In this document: positions 34,644-43,163 of the stretch, in pieces | How the letters are laid out: every line of letters begins with the position of its first letter | How positions within the stretch are numbered: position 1 is the stretch's first letter | The notes under the pieces: generated by a model | Told to the model about the DNA's origin: nothing | Databases searched by the model: none | Seen by the model: only the letters and a program-made list of their open reading frames with translations | Assembly (NCBI GenBank): GCA_031835245.1 | Contig: JAVKOQ010000031.1 | Span: 124,001-188,000, forward strand | Source of the DNA: Balamuthia mandrillaris | Lineage: Eukaryota > Discosea > Longamoebia > Balamuthiidae | Length of the DNA stretch: 64,000 nt | Direction: 5' to 3' | Position numbers and translations under genes: made by a program

Positions 34644-34846
34644 TAGAAAGCATAAGGCCACAGTAAAAGCGGTAAAAGAAGCAAACCTTGGCTGGTGGTT
34701 TTCCAATAGAGGCAAAAGTTTTCCGTGGTGTTCATTTTCTTTTGTACCTGGTCCATGAGGTCAGCGGTGGTAGTGCTGCCCAACACGAGGAACGTTTTGA
34801 AGGTCTTGTCCCCTTCAAAGTACATACGGATCATAGCCTTCTCCAT
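33052..34846 (-). CDS. Three-LIM-domain protein with N-terminal ubiquitin-like/RA-like domain
   Basis: Six exons (34846-34687, 34412-34327, 34251-33781, 33714-33542, 33415-33242, 33169-33052) give 393 residues. The N-terminal 82 residues (MIRMYFEGDKTFKTFLVLG ... HGTNVTFTIRSA) look like a ubiquitin-fold RA or FERM-F0 module. A Pro/Gly/Ala-rich linker holds a short acidic helix (TEDEFDALLNQLQADIG) resembling a paxillin LD motif. Three LIM domains end the protein; visible zinc-ligand clusters include CGACGEP..WH..CAVC, CSAC..WHPSCFVCHSC and CPEC..HPQHFVCSHC. LIM proteins of this type are adaptors at actin or adhesion sites. It converges with the RhoGAP gene 105 bp away. Partner GTPase or kinase is unknown. 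Confidence 0.88.
34498..34640. repeat. (GA)n tracts in LIM-gene intron
   Basis: Three GA runs within the first intron of the LIM gene; CT on the sense strand. Confidence 0.9.
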
Positions 34847-35208
34847 TTTTTATTTTTTCTGAGAGAAGAGACACGAGAGGTAAATCTAACAAAGATCGCG
34901 CGAGAAGGGAGTAGCAAAATAAAATAAAAAAGCAAAGCAACAAAATCGGGAAGGAAAAAAAAAAAGAGAACGAGAACGAATCACAAACCCCAAAGTCTAC
35001 GAAAACGAAACAGCTCAGTCCTTGTGTTCCACTGGTTTTTGTAAAAATAATCGCTGTGTGGCCGGCGGAGGAGAGAGAGGGAGCAACAGCGCGCCACTAC
35101 TTTTTGTTTATTTCTTTCTTTTGCGACAGAACAATTTGTTTATTTGAAATGTTTGAAAAGACCGAAATTATCGATATAAGTACATCAATTATTGAGATTA
35201 TCTTGTGT

Positions 35209-35234
35209 GTCGACAAAATTTGAGCGTGACGTCA
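35209..35234. promoter_or_regulatory. GTCGAC element next to a CRE-like site
   Basis: GTCGACAAAATTTG at 35209 is followed 12 bp later by the perfect palindrome TGACGTCA (35227-35234), the consensus for CREB/ATF bZIP factors. It lies about 360 bp upstream of the LIM gene and 60 bp before the small plus-strand frame. Confidence 0.45.
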
Positions 35235-35293
35235 CACATTATGTGCCTCTTCGCTCGCTTCGTCTTCTCTCTCCTCTCTCCTCTCTCTTCTCT

Positions 35294-35407
35294 ATGGCGC
35301 TGTTGCGGATGGGTTTCTGGTGGCAGATGACGGAGGAGGAAGAAGGTGTGGAAAGTTGGCATGAAATGTGGTCTTATCGGCGCGAAGCACTGGCACGTGG
35401 CGAGTAA
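35294..35407 (+). CDS. Possible micropeptide or first exon
   Basis: A 37-codon frame beginning MALLRMGFWWQMTEEEEG and ending ARGE. It starts 60 bp after the CRE-like site, and its stop TAA overlaps a good 5' splice site (GA|GTAAGG), so it could instead be exon 1 of a gene whose next exon was not found. Weak evidence. Confidence 0.2.
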   Translation: MALLRMGFWWQMTEEEEGVESWHEMWSYRREALARGE

Positions 35408-35487
35408 GGTTCGTCCATGCAACGGCTTCCCTCTGTCCTACATAATGCATGTTCTGACAATACACCTATCACTTGATGTTAGGACAT

Positions 35488-35531
<44 letters not shown>

Positions 35532-35592
35532 ATAGCAGCAGCACAAGAGAAAGAGAGACAAGGAGCCAAACAAAAAAAGAGGGAGAGAGTTG

Positions 35593-36305
35593 CTATACTT
35601 TGTTGTGCTGAAAGCAAAGGCCGTCCCATCTACCCGGTTTGTTTGCTCCCAACACAGACGCATTGGTGAGCCACAGCCGTCCGTTCCTATGCTCAAAGTC
35701 TTGGTCCCGCAAAAGCAACGCAAAACACTTTTTGCAACGCAGCCCTTTGTGTTGTTTCTTCTCCGAAGGCTTATCTGTTGTTCCTTCAGCAACACCAGAA
35801 GACTGTTGCGGCTGGTTGAAAGCACTCTACGCACACATACAAAGAAAGGAGGATATGTGAGTAGAATGACAGTGGATGAGAAGAAGGTGATGAAGACGAA
35901 GATGATTACGTCTTGGGGTCTGCGGAAGGAAGGATCGGGGTCAGGAAACAGTTTGGCGAGAGGACAAGAGGAGGAAGATATGTTTTCTTTGGCTGCTTCA
36001 GCAGCCTCCTTCTTGAGCGCACATATTTCCTCCACATTTAGACACACACCATACATCCGTTTCTTCTTCTCGTCGTGCCGAGGAGCGTCTGCTTCCCTCT
36101 CGCATTCTTCCTCCTCTTGTTCGCTGCGTTCTTTGCCTTCCTCCTCTCTCAATTTGGCCTCCTCCCTTCGCTTCCTCTTCCGTCGTAGCTTTTTTCTCTG
36201 TTTATCCCTTTCTTTGGCTCGTTTCTTGCCAGCGCCTAGGCAACGCCCACCTCCACCTCCTCCTTCATGCTTGCTTTGTTCTTTCTTTTCTGCTTCGTTC
36301 TCCAT
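35593..36305 (-). CDS. Hypothetical charged protein with CxxC motif
   Basis: Two exons (36305-35910 and 35826-35593) give 209 residues. The first 90 residues are very rich in Lys, Arg and Glu, probably a nuclear or coiled-coil region. The second exon encodes a compact C-terminal part (GLRCKKCFALLLRDQDFEH ... GRWDGLCFQHN) with CxxC and a later Cys/His pair, possibly a small zinc-binding fold. Family not recognised. It shares a 119-bp head-to-head promoter with the gene at 36425. Confidence 0.6.
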
Positions 36306-36424
36306 TTTCTGTCGGTATGCGAAGTATGTACATTTTTGTAATTCTTCAACATTTTTTGCGATTTTAACATTCTTGATATTAAAGTCGACAGAAAATCAAA
36401 GAAGAAAAGAAAAGAAAAAAAAGA
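36306..36424. promoter_or_regulatory. Bidirectional promoter with GTCGAC element
   Basis: 119 bp between two divergent start codons. A single GTCGACAGAAAAT at 36384-36389 is the most prominent motif, about 80 bp from one start and 40 bp from the other. Confidence 0.5.
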
Positions 36425-36997
36425 ATGGAGGCTCTGCGCGGGTGTGTTACGTCCATTACGGAGGCCATTGAGGAGGTGGCGGACGAGGAGAGGGAGGCGG
36501 GATCTCCTGAAGAGAGGACCATTGAGGTTTCGAAAGAATTGAGCAGCGATCTTTTGGCCTTTATCACTTCGCTGGAAACATCTGCCAAAAAGGATATGGT
36601 GAGTGCTAGGTCTGGTCTGGTTCTTTCTTTCTCTTTCTCTTGTTGCTTTTGGCAAACGAGTGCTGCTGTTAAAAATAATAGATAGTAGGCACCAGAAAAA
36701 TATCAACAACACTCACCAACCTGGTCGACGCTGCCAACGGCATGTCCGCCAAGAACAAGGATAGAGGAAACCAAGAAAAGATCATAAGGTTCGTCTTTCA
36801 TTTCGTTCACCTTGTGAGTTCTTTTTGGAAACCAAGCCATCACTCCACCTGTTAATACCTTTAAAAAAAAACAGTGCTGCCGTGAAAGCACGTAAAACTG
36901 GCGTTAATCTCAAGGTGAGGCGAGAGAACAAGAGGAGCAGCAGAAAAGAGGGACAGGAGAGATCAGAACAGAGAACGAGAACATAATACAAGAGAAG

Positions 36998-37038
<41 letters not shown>

Positions 37039-37227
37039 ACCAGCTTAACATTGCTTCTTCGTTTCATAAAGATCTTGACAGCGATGGCAGCGGCCGGAAC
37101 GGATGCCGGGAAAGAAACCACGCAAAACATGGAAAGGATTGAAAATGCGGTGGAGGAGCTCTGCGAGTCGGTGGTTAAGCTCATAGAGCTCACCAACGTT
37201 GGTCAGCTGGAATGGGTCACTGTATGA
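36425..37227 (+). CDS. Small all-helical protein, unknown function
   Basis: Four exons (36425-36598, 36682-36788, 36875-36914, 37072-37227) give 158 residues predicted to be almost wholly helical. Heptad-like segments (SSDLLAFITSLETSAKK, KISTTLTNLVDAANGMSAKN, NMERIENAVEELCESVVKLI) recall vinculin/talin-type helical bundles. No family motif is certain. The third intron carries (GA)n on the sense strand, opposite to all other intron repeats here. It ends tail-to-tail with FHIT 111 bp away. Confidence 0.6.
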
Positions 37228-37338
37228 TCCTCTAAGTTTTCTTCAAGAGAATGAAGAGCGAAGAAGAGAAGAAGATATGAGACAACTTGCACGGTACTGT
37301 CTTTGTCGTTGTATTATTGTTTTCAAAAAAAAAACTGT

Positions 37339-38312
37339 TCATGAGGATGAGGAAGAAAAGAAAGAAGGTCGTTCTTCGGGACGAAAAGCGGCTGCGAGCA
37401 TGGCGGCTTCTTTTGCCATGTCCTCTTCCGTTCGTGGCTCCCGTTCTCTGTCCATTGCCAACTGAAAAAATGGAATCAACAGTTAGAAGACAAGGCAAAC
37501 AAGAGATGCACAGAAGAAGGGAGAAGAGAGACAAAGATAAGCGAAACCTCTTTGTAGACATCGTCGTTCCGTTCAAAGTCACCTTTGCTCCGAGGAAGGA
37601 TGTGCACGTGAACATGTTCTATTGAATACAAATTTAGCCATTGAAAGTAGAGAGAGAGAGAGGCAGAAGAAGAAGAAGAAAACATACCAACAGTCTGACC
37701 AGCAGCACTTCCATCCTGAACAGCCAAAGTCAGGGACTCTGCAGCGAACCTGTCTTCTATCACTGTGCCTATTCTTTGAGCTTACAAAGAAGAATTCATG
37801 AGAGAGAGAGAGAGAGAGAGAGAAGACAAAGAGTTTCGGATGAAAGAAAGATCGGTGACAGTGGCTGAACAAACTACGAACCAGAGAGAAAAAGATCTCC
37901 AACTTCTGCAGGAGTCAAATCTCGAAACCGGAGTACTGAGAGGTTACAATGAAGAACAAATATGAGAGCTCATGGTACAAAAGGTGGATAGGAGTTGAAC
38001 CAACCTCGCCTCTGAGGAATAACAAGTACATGACCTTGGCAGCGGTTTCAAAAAAAAAACGAACATGAAATCAAATCATACGTCAATGAACAGCATCACG
38101 ATGTTGCTACGCGAAAACGTACCGGGAACTACCGGCATCAAGTTGACCAGCCCGAATGACAGCGGACTTTTGAAAAACACTTGGGATGCCCTGATGGTAT
38201 GCTGATGGCAGTATCAAAGGGTCAGACCAGGGTTTTTAGTTGGAACAAAAAAACAAAAGCAGCATTTGCTACGCTTTCCTCCTACCTGACCAAACCGGAT
38301 CGTTTCTTCCAT
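37339..38312 (-). CDS. FHIT: FHIT-type bis(5'-adenosyl)-triphosphatase
   Basis: Seven short exons on the minus strand (38312-38286, 38201-38123, 38034-38005, 37935-37882, 37780-37688, 37618-37548, 37461-37339) rebuild a 158-residue HIT protein; human FHIT has 147. Visible signatures are [69 protein letters not shown], and the catalytic histidine triad HVHVHILPR with His96/98/100. FHIT hydrolyses diadenosine triphosphate (Ap3A) to AMP and ADP. Exons 1 and 3 are only 27 and 30 nt, so this gene is easily missed. A GTCGAC element lies 67 bp upstream. Confidence 0.93.
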
Positions 38313-38378
38313 CTTTTTTTGCTCCAAAACAAAAAAAAAAAGAGTAGCAAGAAAATCATGTCGTCATGAATCATGTCA

Positions 38379-38384
38379 GTCGAC
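38379..38384 (+). promoter_or_regulatory. GTCGAC promoter element upstream of FHIT
   Basis: GTCGACATAAATT, 67 bp upstream of the FHIT start and downstream of the TMEM144 cluster's next gene boundary, in a 162-bp gap. Confidence 0.45.
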
Positions 38385-38474
38385 ATAAATTCTGTTCTTT
38401 GTTTTTGGTTTCTTATTTTTTTCTTTTCTTTTTCGTTGGAGAAGAAATCTCACAAACCAAAAAAAAAACTACTC

Positions 38475-39760
38475 TTACACTCCAACCTTGGAAATGGTGA
38501 TGAGGACCACCGCAATGATGTTGAAGCAGCAAGCAATGCTAAAGGGAACAAGGTTGCGCCAGCCAGTGATCTCCTTGAACAGGAAGATGCCCCAGAGAGA
38601 GCCCACGGCGCCGGGTCCCGTAGACACGATGGGGAAGGAGACGGTGAAGCCCAGCTCTTGATTTGCCACAAAGTAGGCTATCTGGGCAATGCCCCACATT
38701 ACTCCGCTATGCGAACAGAAGAAGGTTATGGAATGTGTTATTTGTTTGGAACTCGAAGCAAAACAAAAAGAAGGAGAAGGGGGCGGGAGAAAGAGGCAGC
38801 AAGACAACCAGAGAAAATGATAGAGAGAGAGAGAGAGAGAGAGAGAAGGAGAGAAGGTAGAATCAAGGAGAAAGCGTAAAAGAAACAAAAAAAAGAGACG
38901 AACCTGATGAAACCAGGTAAGATGATGCTGGGATAGATCAACGGCTTGTTCCGCATGAGAATAGCATAGACGAACATGAAGAAGGTGGCTGTCATCATGA
39001 TGCCGCAAAACTGGGAGAAGACATAGTCCAGGCCATTGGAGCTGCCCTTGTGGTGATCTATCTCCCATTGGGCAGGGTCAAAGTTAAGGCCGTAGCAACA
39101 GCCGGAGAACAGGGACAAGCTCACTCCAACGATGCGCTTCTGCATGGGACCCAACCGGTCAAAGATACGATCCAAAGGGTTCGTCTCGGTCGGGGCCTTG
39201 GGCTCTTGCAGGGTTTCGAGGTCGGAGTTGATAGGGAGCAAGCCGTCCGTCTCTCGCTCGCCTATCTCCAAGGAGGAACCAGAGGAGGAGTCCTGGATGG
39301 TGGCGATCTTCTTGGTGGTGCCCTTCTTGCCTACCTCCGGCTTCACAAAGGCATAAATGCAGACGGAGAACAAGGCAATGCTCACTCCCAAATAGTTAAG
39401 CCAGGAGATGGCCACCGAGTTCTTGTTCAGCCCAAACAAGCCAAAGTTGCCGCTGGCCCAGCCCATGACTAGGGCCACCATGCCCCAGATGAGGAGACCC
39501 AGGCCTAGGCCTATGGTCTTGACGATGGGGACCACGGTGAGGTTGCCGATACACCACATGACTCCGCCGATAAGGCCGATGGCATTGAACTCGGACTGGC
39601 GGATGAACTGGACGATGAGGCCGTCGAACCAGATGCCGGCGCAGAGGATGAACTGGAAGAAGATGCCATCGCCCGCTTCAAACTGCTTCACTGGGACGTA
39701 GTTGCTCCCGAAAAAGATCACAGCCACCGCTGCCGCCAAGAAGCCAACCCACTCAGCCAT
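38475..39760 (-). CDS. TMEM144: TMEM144-family membrane protein
   Basis: Two exons (39760-38904 and 38706-38475) give 362 residues with about ten hydrophobic helices. Recognisable stretches are GFLAAAVAVIFFGSNYVPVK, FFQFILCAGIW, GGVMWCIGNLTVVPIVKTIG, SGVMWGIAQIAYFVANQELG and SLWGIFLFKEITGWRN, all typical of TMEM144, a member of the drug/metabolite transporter superfamily related to sugar carriers. Substrate unknown. A hydrophilic loop of about 70 residues lies mid-protein. The intron contains a (GA)n run, CT on the sense strand. Confidence 0.88.
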
Positions 39761-40469
39761 CCTTTCTCACTGCCGCTTTTTTTTCTCTTCACCACCCTAA
39801 AAATAAAAAATAGTGCTGTTACGCAGCGAGAAGAAGCAAGCGGGCAACAAGAACAGCAACTACTTTTTCTTGCTTTTCTGCCTTTTCTTTTTTCCTCCTT
39901 CTTTGGTTTTATTGCGCAGGTGGCACTGCAATCAAATAAATGACCAACGCGCAATGGTCTGGTTTGGCGGTGGTCCTTGTCGACACATATTTTCCCGCTA
40001 AAAGCAACAGGGAAGCGCAGGGACGTTTTTGCTGCCCTTTTTTCCCTTGCCATTTCTCTCCAGCCAAATACAAGAGCGGGGTACGTCATGCCTATCATTT
40101 TAGGAGATTGGAACAATAACGATCTCACAATGACGTGTGAGGGATTGAAATAGGATAAACTGGTGATGACAATGGTAGATCGTAAGGTTTTGGCGGGAAA
40201 AGTGCAAAGGGAAAAAAAATAACAAGAAAAAAAGGGAGGGCGGCAAGAAGGGGGAAAAAAAAATAATGGAGGGACCAACTTGGCTCTTTACAAATGGGGA
40301 CAAAGAGGAAACTGGAATCGTTTGGTACGTTTTGTTGGTGTGGTTGCAAGTAGCAGCTTGAACCAAGATCGCTCATAGATTCTAATGCACACCATAATGA
40401 ACGCGTAGCAATGGAAAGAGTGGCGGAGCGTTTGATGATTTCCTGTCAGGCCCCGCTTTGATCGATCCA
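39761..40469. other. Divergent promoter region, TMEM144/POLD2
   Basis: About 710 bp between divergent genes with one GTCGAC element at 39979 and several A/G-rich stretches. No supported coding frame. Confidence 0.55.
39979..39984 (+). promoter_or_regulatory. GTCGAC promoter element
   Basis: TGTCGACACATATTTT, about 220 bp upstream of TMEM144 and 490 bp from the POLD2 start. Confidence 0.45.
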
Positions 40470-42474
40470 ATGAACCACGGCGCAGAGCCGATGAAATTGG
40501 AACGAAAGACCCTACCGACAGAGTTCACTCACCAACGCTTCGTCATTAAAGAGAAGCAGCATCTCAATCAGCAGTACGCTTCGCTCTACGACCATCGCCT
40601 ACTTGCTCTGAGGCCCGTTGTGGCTGAGAAGGCGAACGCCAAATGGAGGCCCAACGACGACAGCACCAATGAGCCGAGACACCACACCAAGATCCTGGAG
40701 ATAGCACCAGGAGAGAAGTGCTTCGTCACAGGAACGTTGTACCGGGACATGCCCCTGCGGCCAAACATTCTGGAGTCATACGCTAAAGAGGTATGTTTTT
40801 TCTCGTTGGTCATAAGACAAACTAGAGATGAAGTGAAGAGGAGATGTTGAAGAGAAGAAAGCAGGTCTGAGGAGAGAAAAGCGATAAGGGAAGAAAGAAA
40901 AAGTCACACCCTTCTTATAATGCCTTATGCAGAGAACGATTATTCCACCACCGGTCCATGGCACTTATGCAAGCGACCAAGACAAGTTCATCTTGGAAGA
41001 TGATTCTGGTCGTTTACGTCTTTTGGGCACTATTGAATCTGAGTACTACGTAACAGGTAGGCTTTTTCACCTCATAAGGCTTTATCCTTCTTTTCAGATT
41101 CTTTTTCTTAACTTCTCTTATTTCTTATTGCAGGAATGGTTGTTGCTGTCAAAGGAGTTGCTTTGGATGGCGGTGAATTCCAAATCGAGGAAATACTTCT
41201 GCCAGACTTACCTCCTCAACCCAGATTTGTTCCAGGTAAGTGAAGCGAAGAAAGGACTTGAGATTACTGAGAGAGAGCGCTCCTTATTATTTTTTTTTCT
41301 GACAAAATTTAAATAACATTGTCCTTCTTTTTCTAGCTTGTTCAGATGACTGCTACGTGGCCTTGGTTTCGGGATTGTGTGTCGGTGACTCCACACACAA
41401 TCCTCTATACTTGGAAATGTTAGTAGATTACATTTCGGGTCATATTGGCTCCTCTCTGGTTCGTTGATACTACCCCTGTCCATTTCGTTCTGCTTCCACT
41501 TTTTTTGTTGTTTTTGTTTGTTTTGTTGCGCACATTTTCATACTCTTTGATTGAAATGCAGGAACAAAGCTTCGAAGCAAAGATAGTCCGGGTGATCCTC
41601 GCAGGCAACTCCCTTGTTGCTCCAGAAGAAACCCCCGAAGGAGCTAAGCTTCGCAACTATCAAAGAGTACTATTCTCTCTCTGTCCTCTTTGTCTCTTTT
41701 TTGCTCTCTTTACTTACTCTACTTTTCTCACAGAAATTAGGATCAAGACAAGAAAAGTCCAGTGTAGTGTCACCTCTCCGCCTCTTGGATCAGTTAGTTT
41801 CACAGCTGGCCTCAAGTGTGCCTGTGGATTTTATGCCGGGCGAGAATGATCCCTCCAACTTTTCGTTGCCTCAACAGCCGCTCAGCCGGTGTTTGCTTCC
41901 TACCTCTACTAAGTACTCCACATTCACACCAGTGACCAACCCCTACGAGGTGAATGTGGGAGGAGCCCTGTATGTGTTCTCCTTCTTATCTCTTTTCCTT
42001 TTATCTTCCTATTCCTCCTCGTCTTTCTCACGGTTGGTTTCTTTTGACAGGCTTTTAGGAACATCGGGTCAACCCGTTGATAATATTAGCAAATATGTCA
42101 AGCAACCAGATCCGCTGTCCTACATGGAAGCAACCCTTCGCTGTAGGCACATAGCTCCCACTGCTCCCGATACCCTTGGTACCTACTTTCATCCTTTGAC
42201 AAAAAACCCCTCTTTTTTTCATTAAACTGCGTTAACTTACAACAATGTAGGATGTTATCCATTCACCAAATTTGATCCTTTTGTATTGGAAACCTGCCCT
42301 CACGTTTATTTCGTTGGCAACCAACCACGCTATGAGACCAAATGTATCGAAGGAAATGAAGGACAGGCCATGCGGCTCATCACCATTCCTCGGTTCTCTG
42401 ACACTCATACCATTGTGTTGCTCAACTTGCGCACTCTCAACTGCCACCCCATTACATTCGATCTACCATTCTAG
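40470..42474 (+). CDS. POLD2: DNA polymerase delta small (B) subunit
   Basis: Eight exons (40470-40790, 40933-41056, 41134-41235, 41337-41458, 41562-41666, 41734-41969, 42051-42178, 42251-42474) give 453 residues; the human protein has 469. Diagnostic stretches: KQHLNQQYASLYDHRLLALR, ILEIAPGEKCFVTGTLYRDM, YVALVSGLCVGDSTHNPLYL, VDFMPGENDPSNFSLPQQPL, GTSGQPVDNISKYV and VYFVGNQPRYETKC. The fold is an OB domain plus an inactive calcineurin-like phosphoesterase, which joins the catalytic and PCNA-binding subunits of polymerase delta in nuclear replication and repair. Confidence 0.95.
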
Positions 42475-43163
42475 GAAAAAAAAGGTTTCCATCATATCTC
42501 ATTGTTTTGTACTACCAATACCATTTCTTTCATTCCCTCTGTTTTTCATGCTCCTCTTGCAAGAAGAAAGAAACAGCAGCTAAGTAAGTAAGCCAACCCA
42601 TGCACAAAAAAGCAAAAAAAAAAAACAAACAAACAAACAAACAAACAAACAAACAAAAAAGCCTGGAGTGGATTTTAACCACCATCAACCCCAACTTGTT
42701 TTTGTTGTCTTTGAAGACGGGTTGGCTAACTTTGAGCCGCACCAGGCTGACCGCTCCCACGCCTCATTTCGCTGTTTTGCACAGCCATCCAAAGCGAGGC
42801 GGACCACATTATGGGAATGCAATTAATAATGTCTACAACAAATCCACGTGGCATGAAAATAATAATTGTTGTCGACGGTTCTGACGTGGCTCCCTACGGT
42901 TACTTTGGACGATAGGCACCAAAGCAGTGATGACGTGGTCGCCACTTTTTTTATTTTTTGTTTTTGTGTTTTTGGAGTCAAAATTGGAAAAAAAAGGAAA
43001 GAAGGAGCAAAGAGGGAGAGAGAAGCGTCTCACCACCAACAAATCTTTCTCTTCTTTTTTTTTTTTGGGATTTCGAAAAGAAAGCAAAAGAAAAAGGGGG
43101 GAAAGAGAAGGAAAGCACACACAAAGGGTTTTTTTTTTAAAAAAAGCAAAAGAGAAATCACAG
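42475..43163. other. Intergenic region upstream of SEC31
   Basis: About 690 bp with a (CAAA)n repeat at 42622-42656, a GTCGAC element at 42871, and two TGACGTGG sites near 42881 and 42931 that resemble bZIP/ACGT boxes. No supported coding frame. Confidence 0.5.
42871..42876 (-). promoter_or_regulatory. GTCGAC promoter element upstream of SEC31
   Basis: Reads GTCGACAACAATTATT on the minus strand, 290 bp before the SEC31 start, with two TGACGTGG boxes just downstream. Confidence 0.4.

Larger units (their letters stand above)
34847..35592. other. Intergenic region with regulatory motifs
   Basis: About 750 bp between two minus-strand genes. It holds a GTCGAC element, a CRE-like TGACGTCA and a possible 37-codon plus-strand frame. 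A (GA)n tract at 35489-35529 lies just downstream of the 209-aa gene. Confidence 0.5.

Noticed and set aside
35590-36471. 293-codon plus-strand frame
   Set aside because: Antisense to the CxxC protein gene and running across the bidirectional promoter; no domain.
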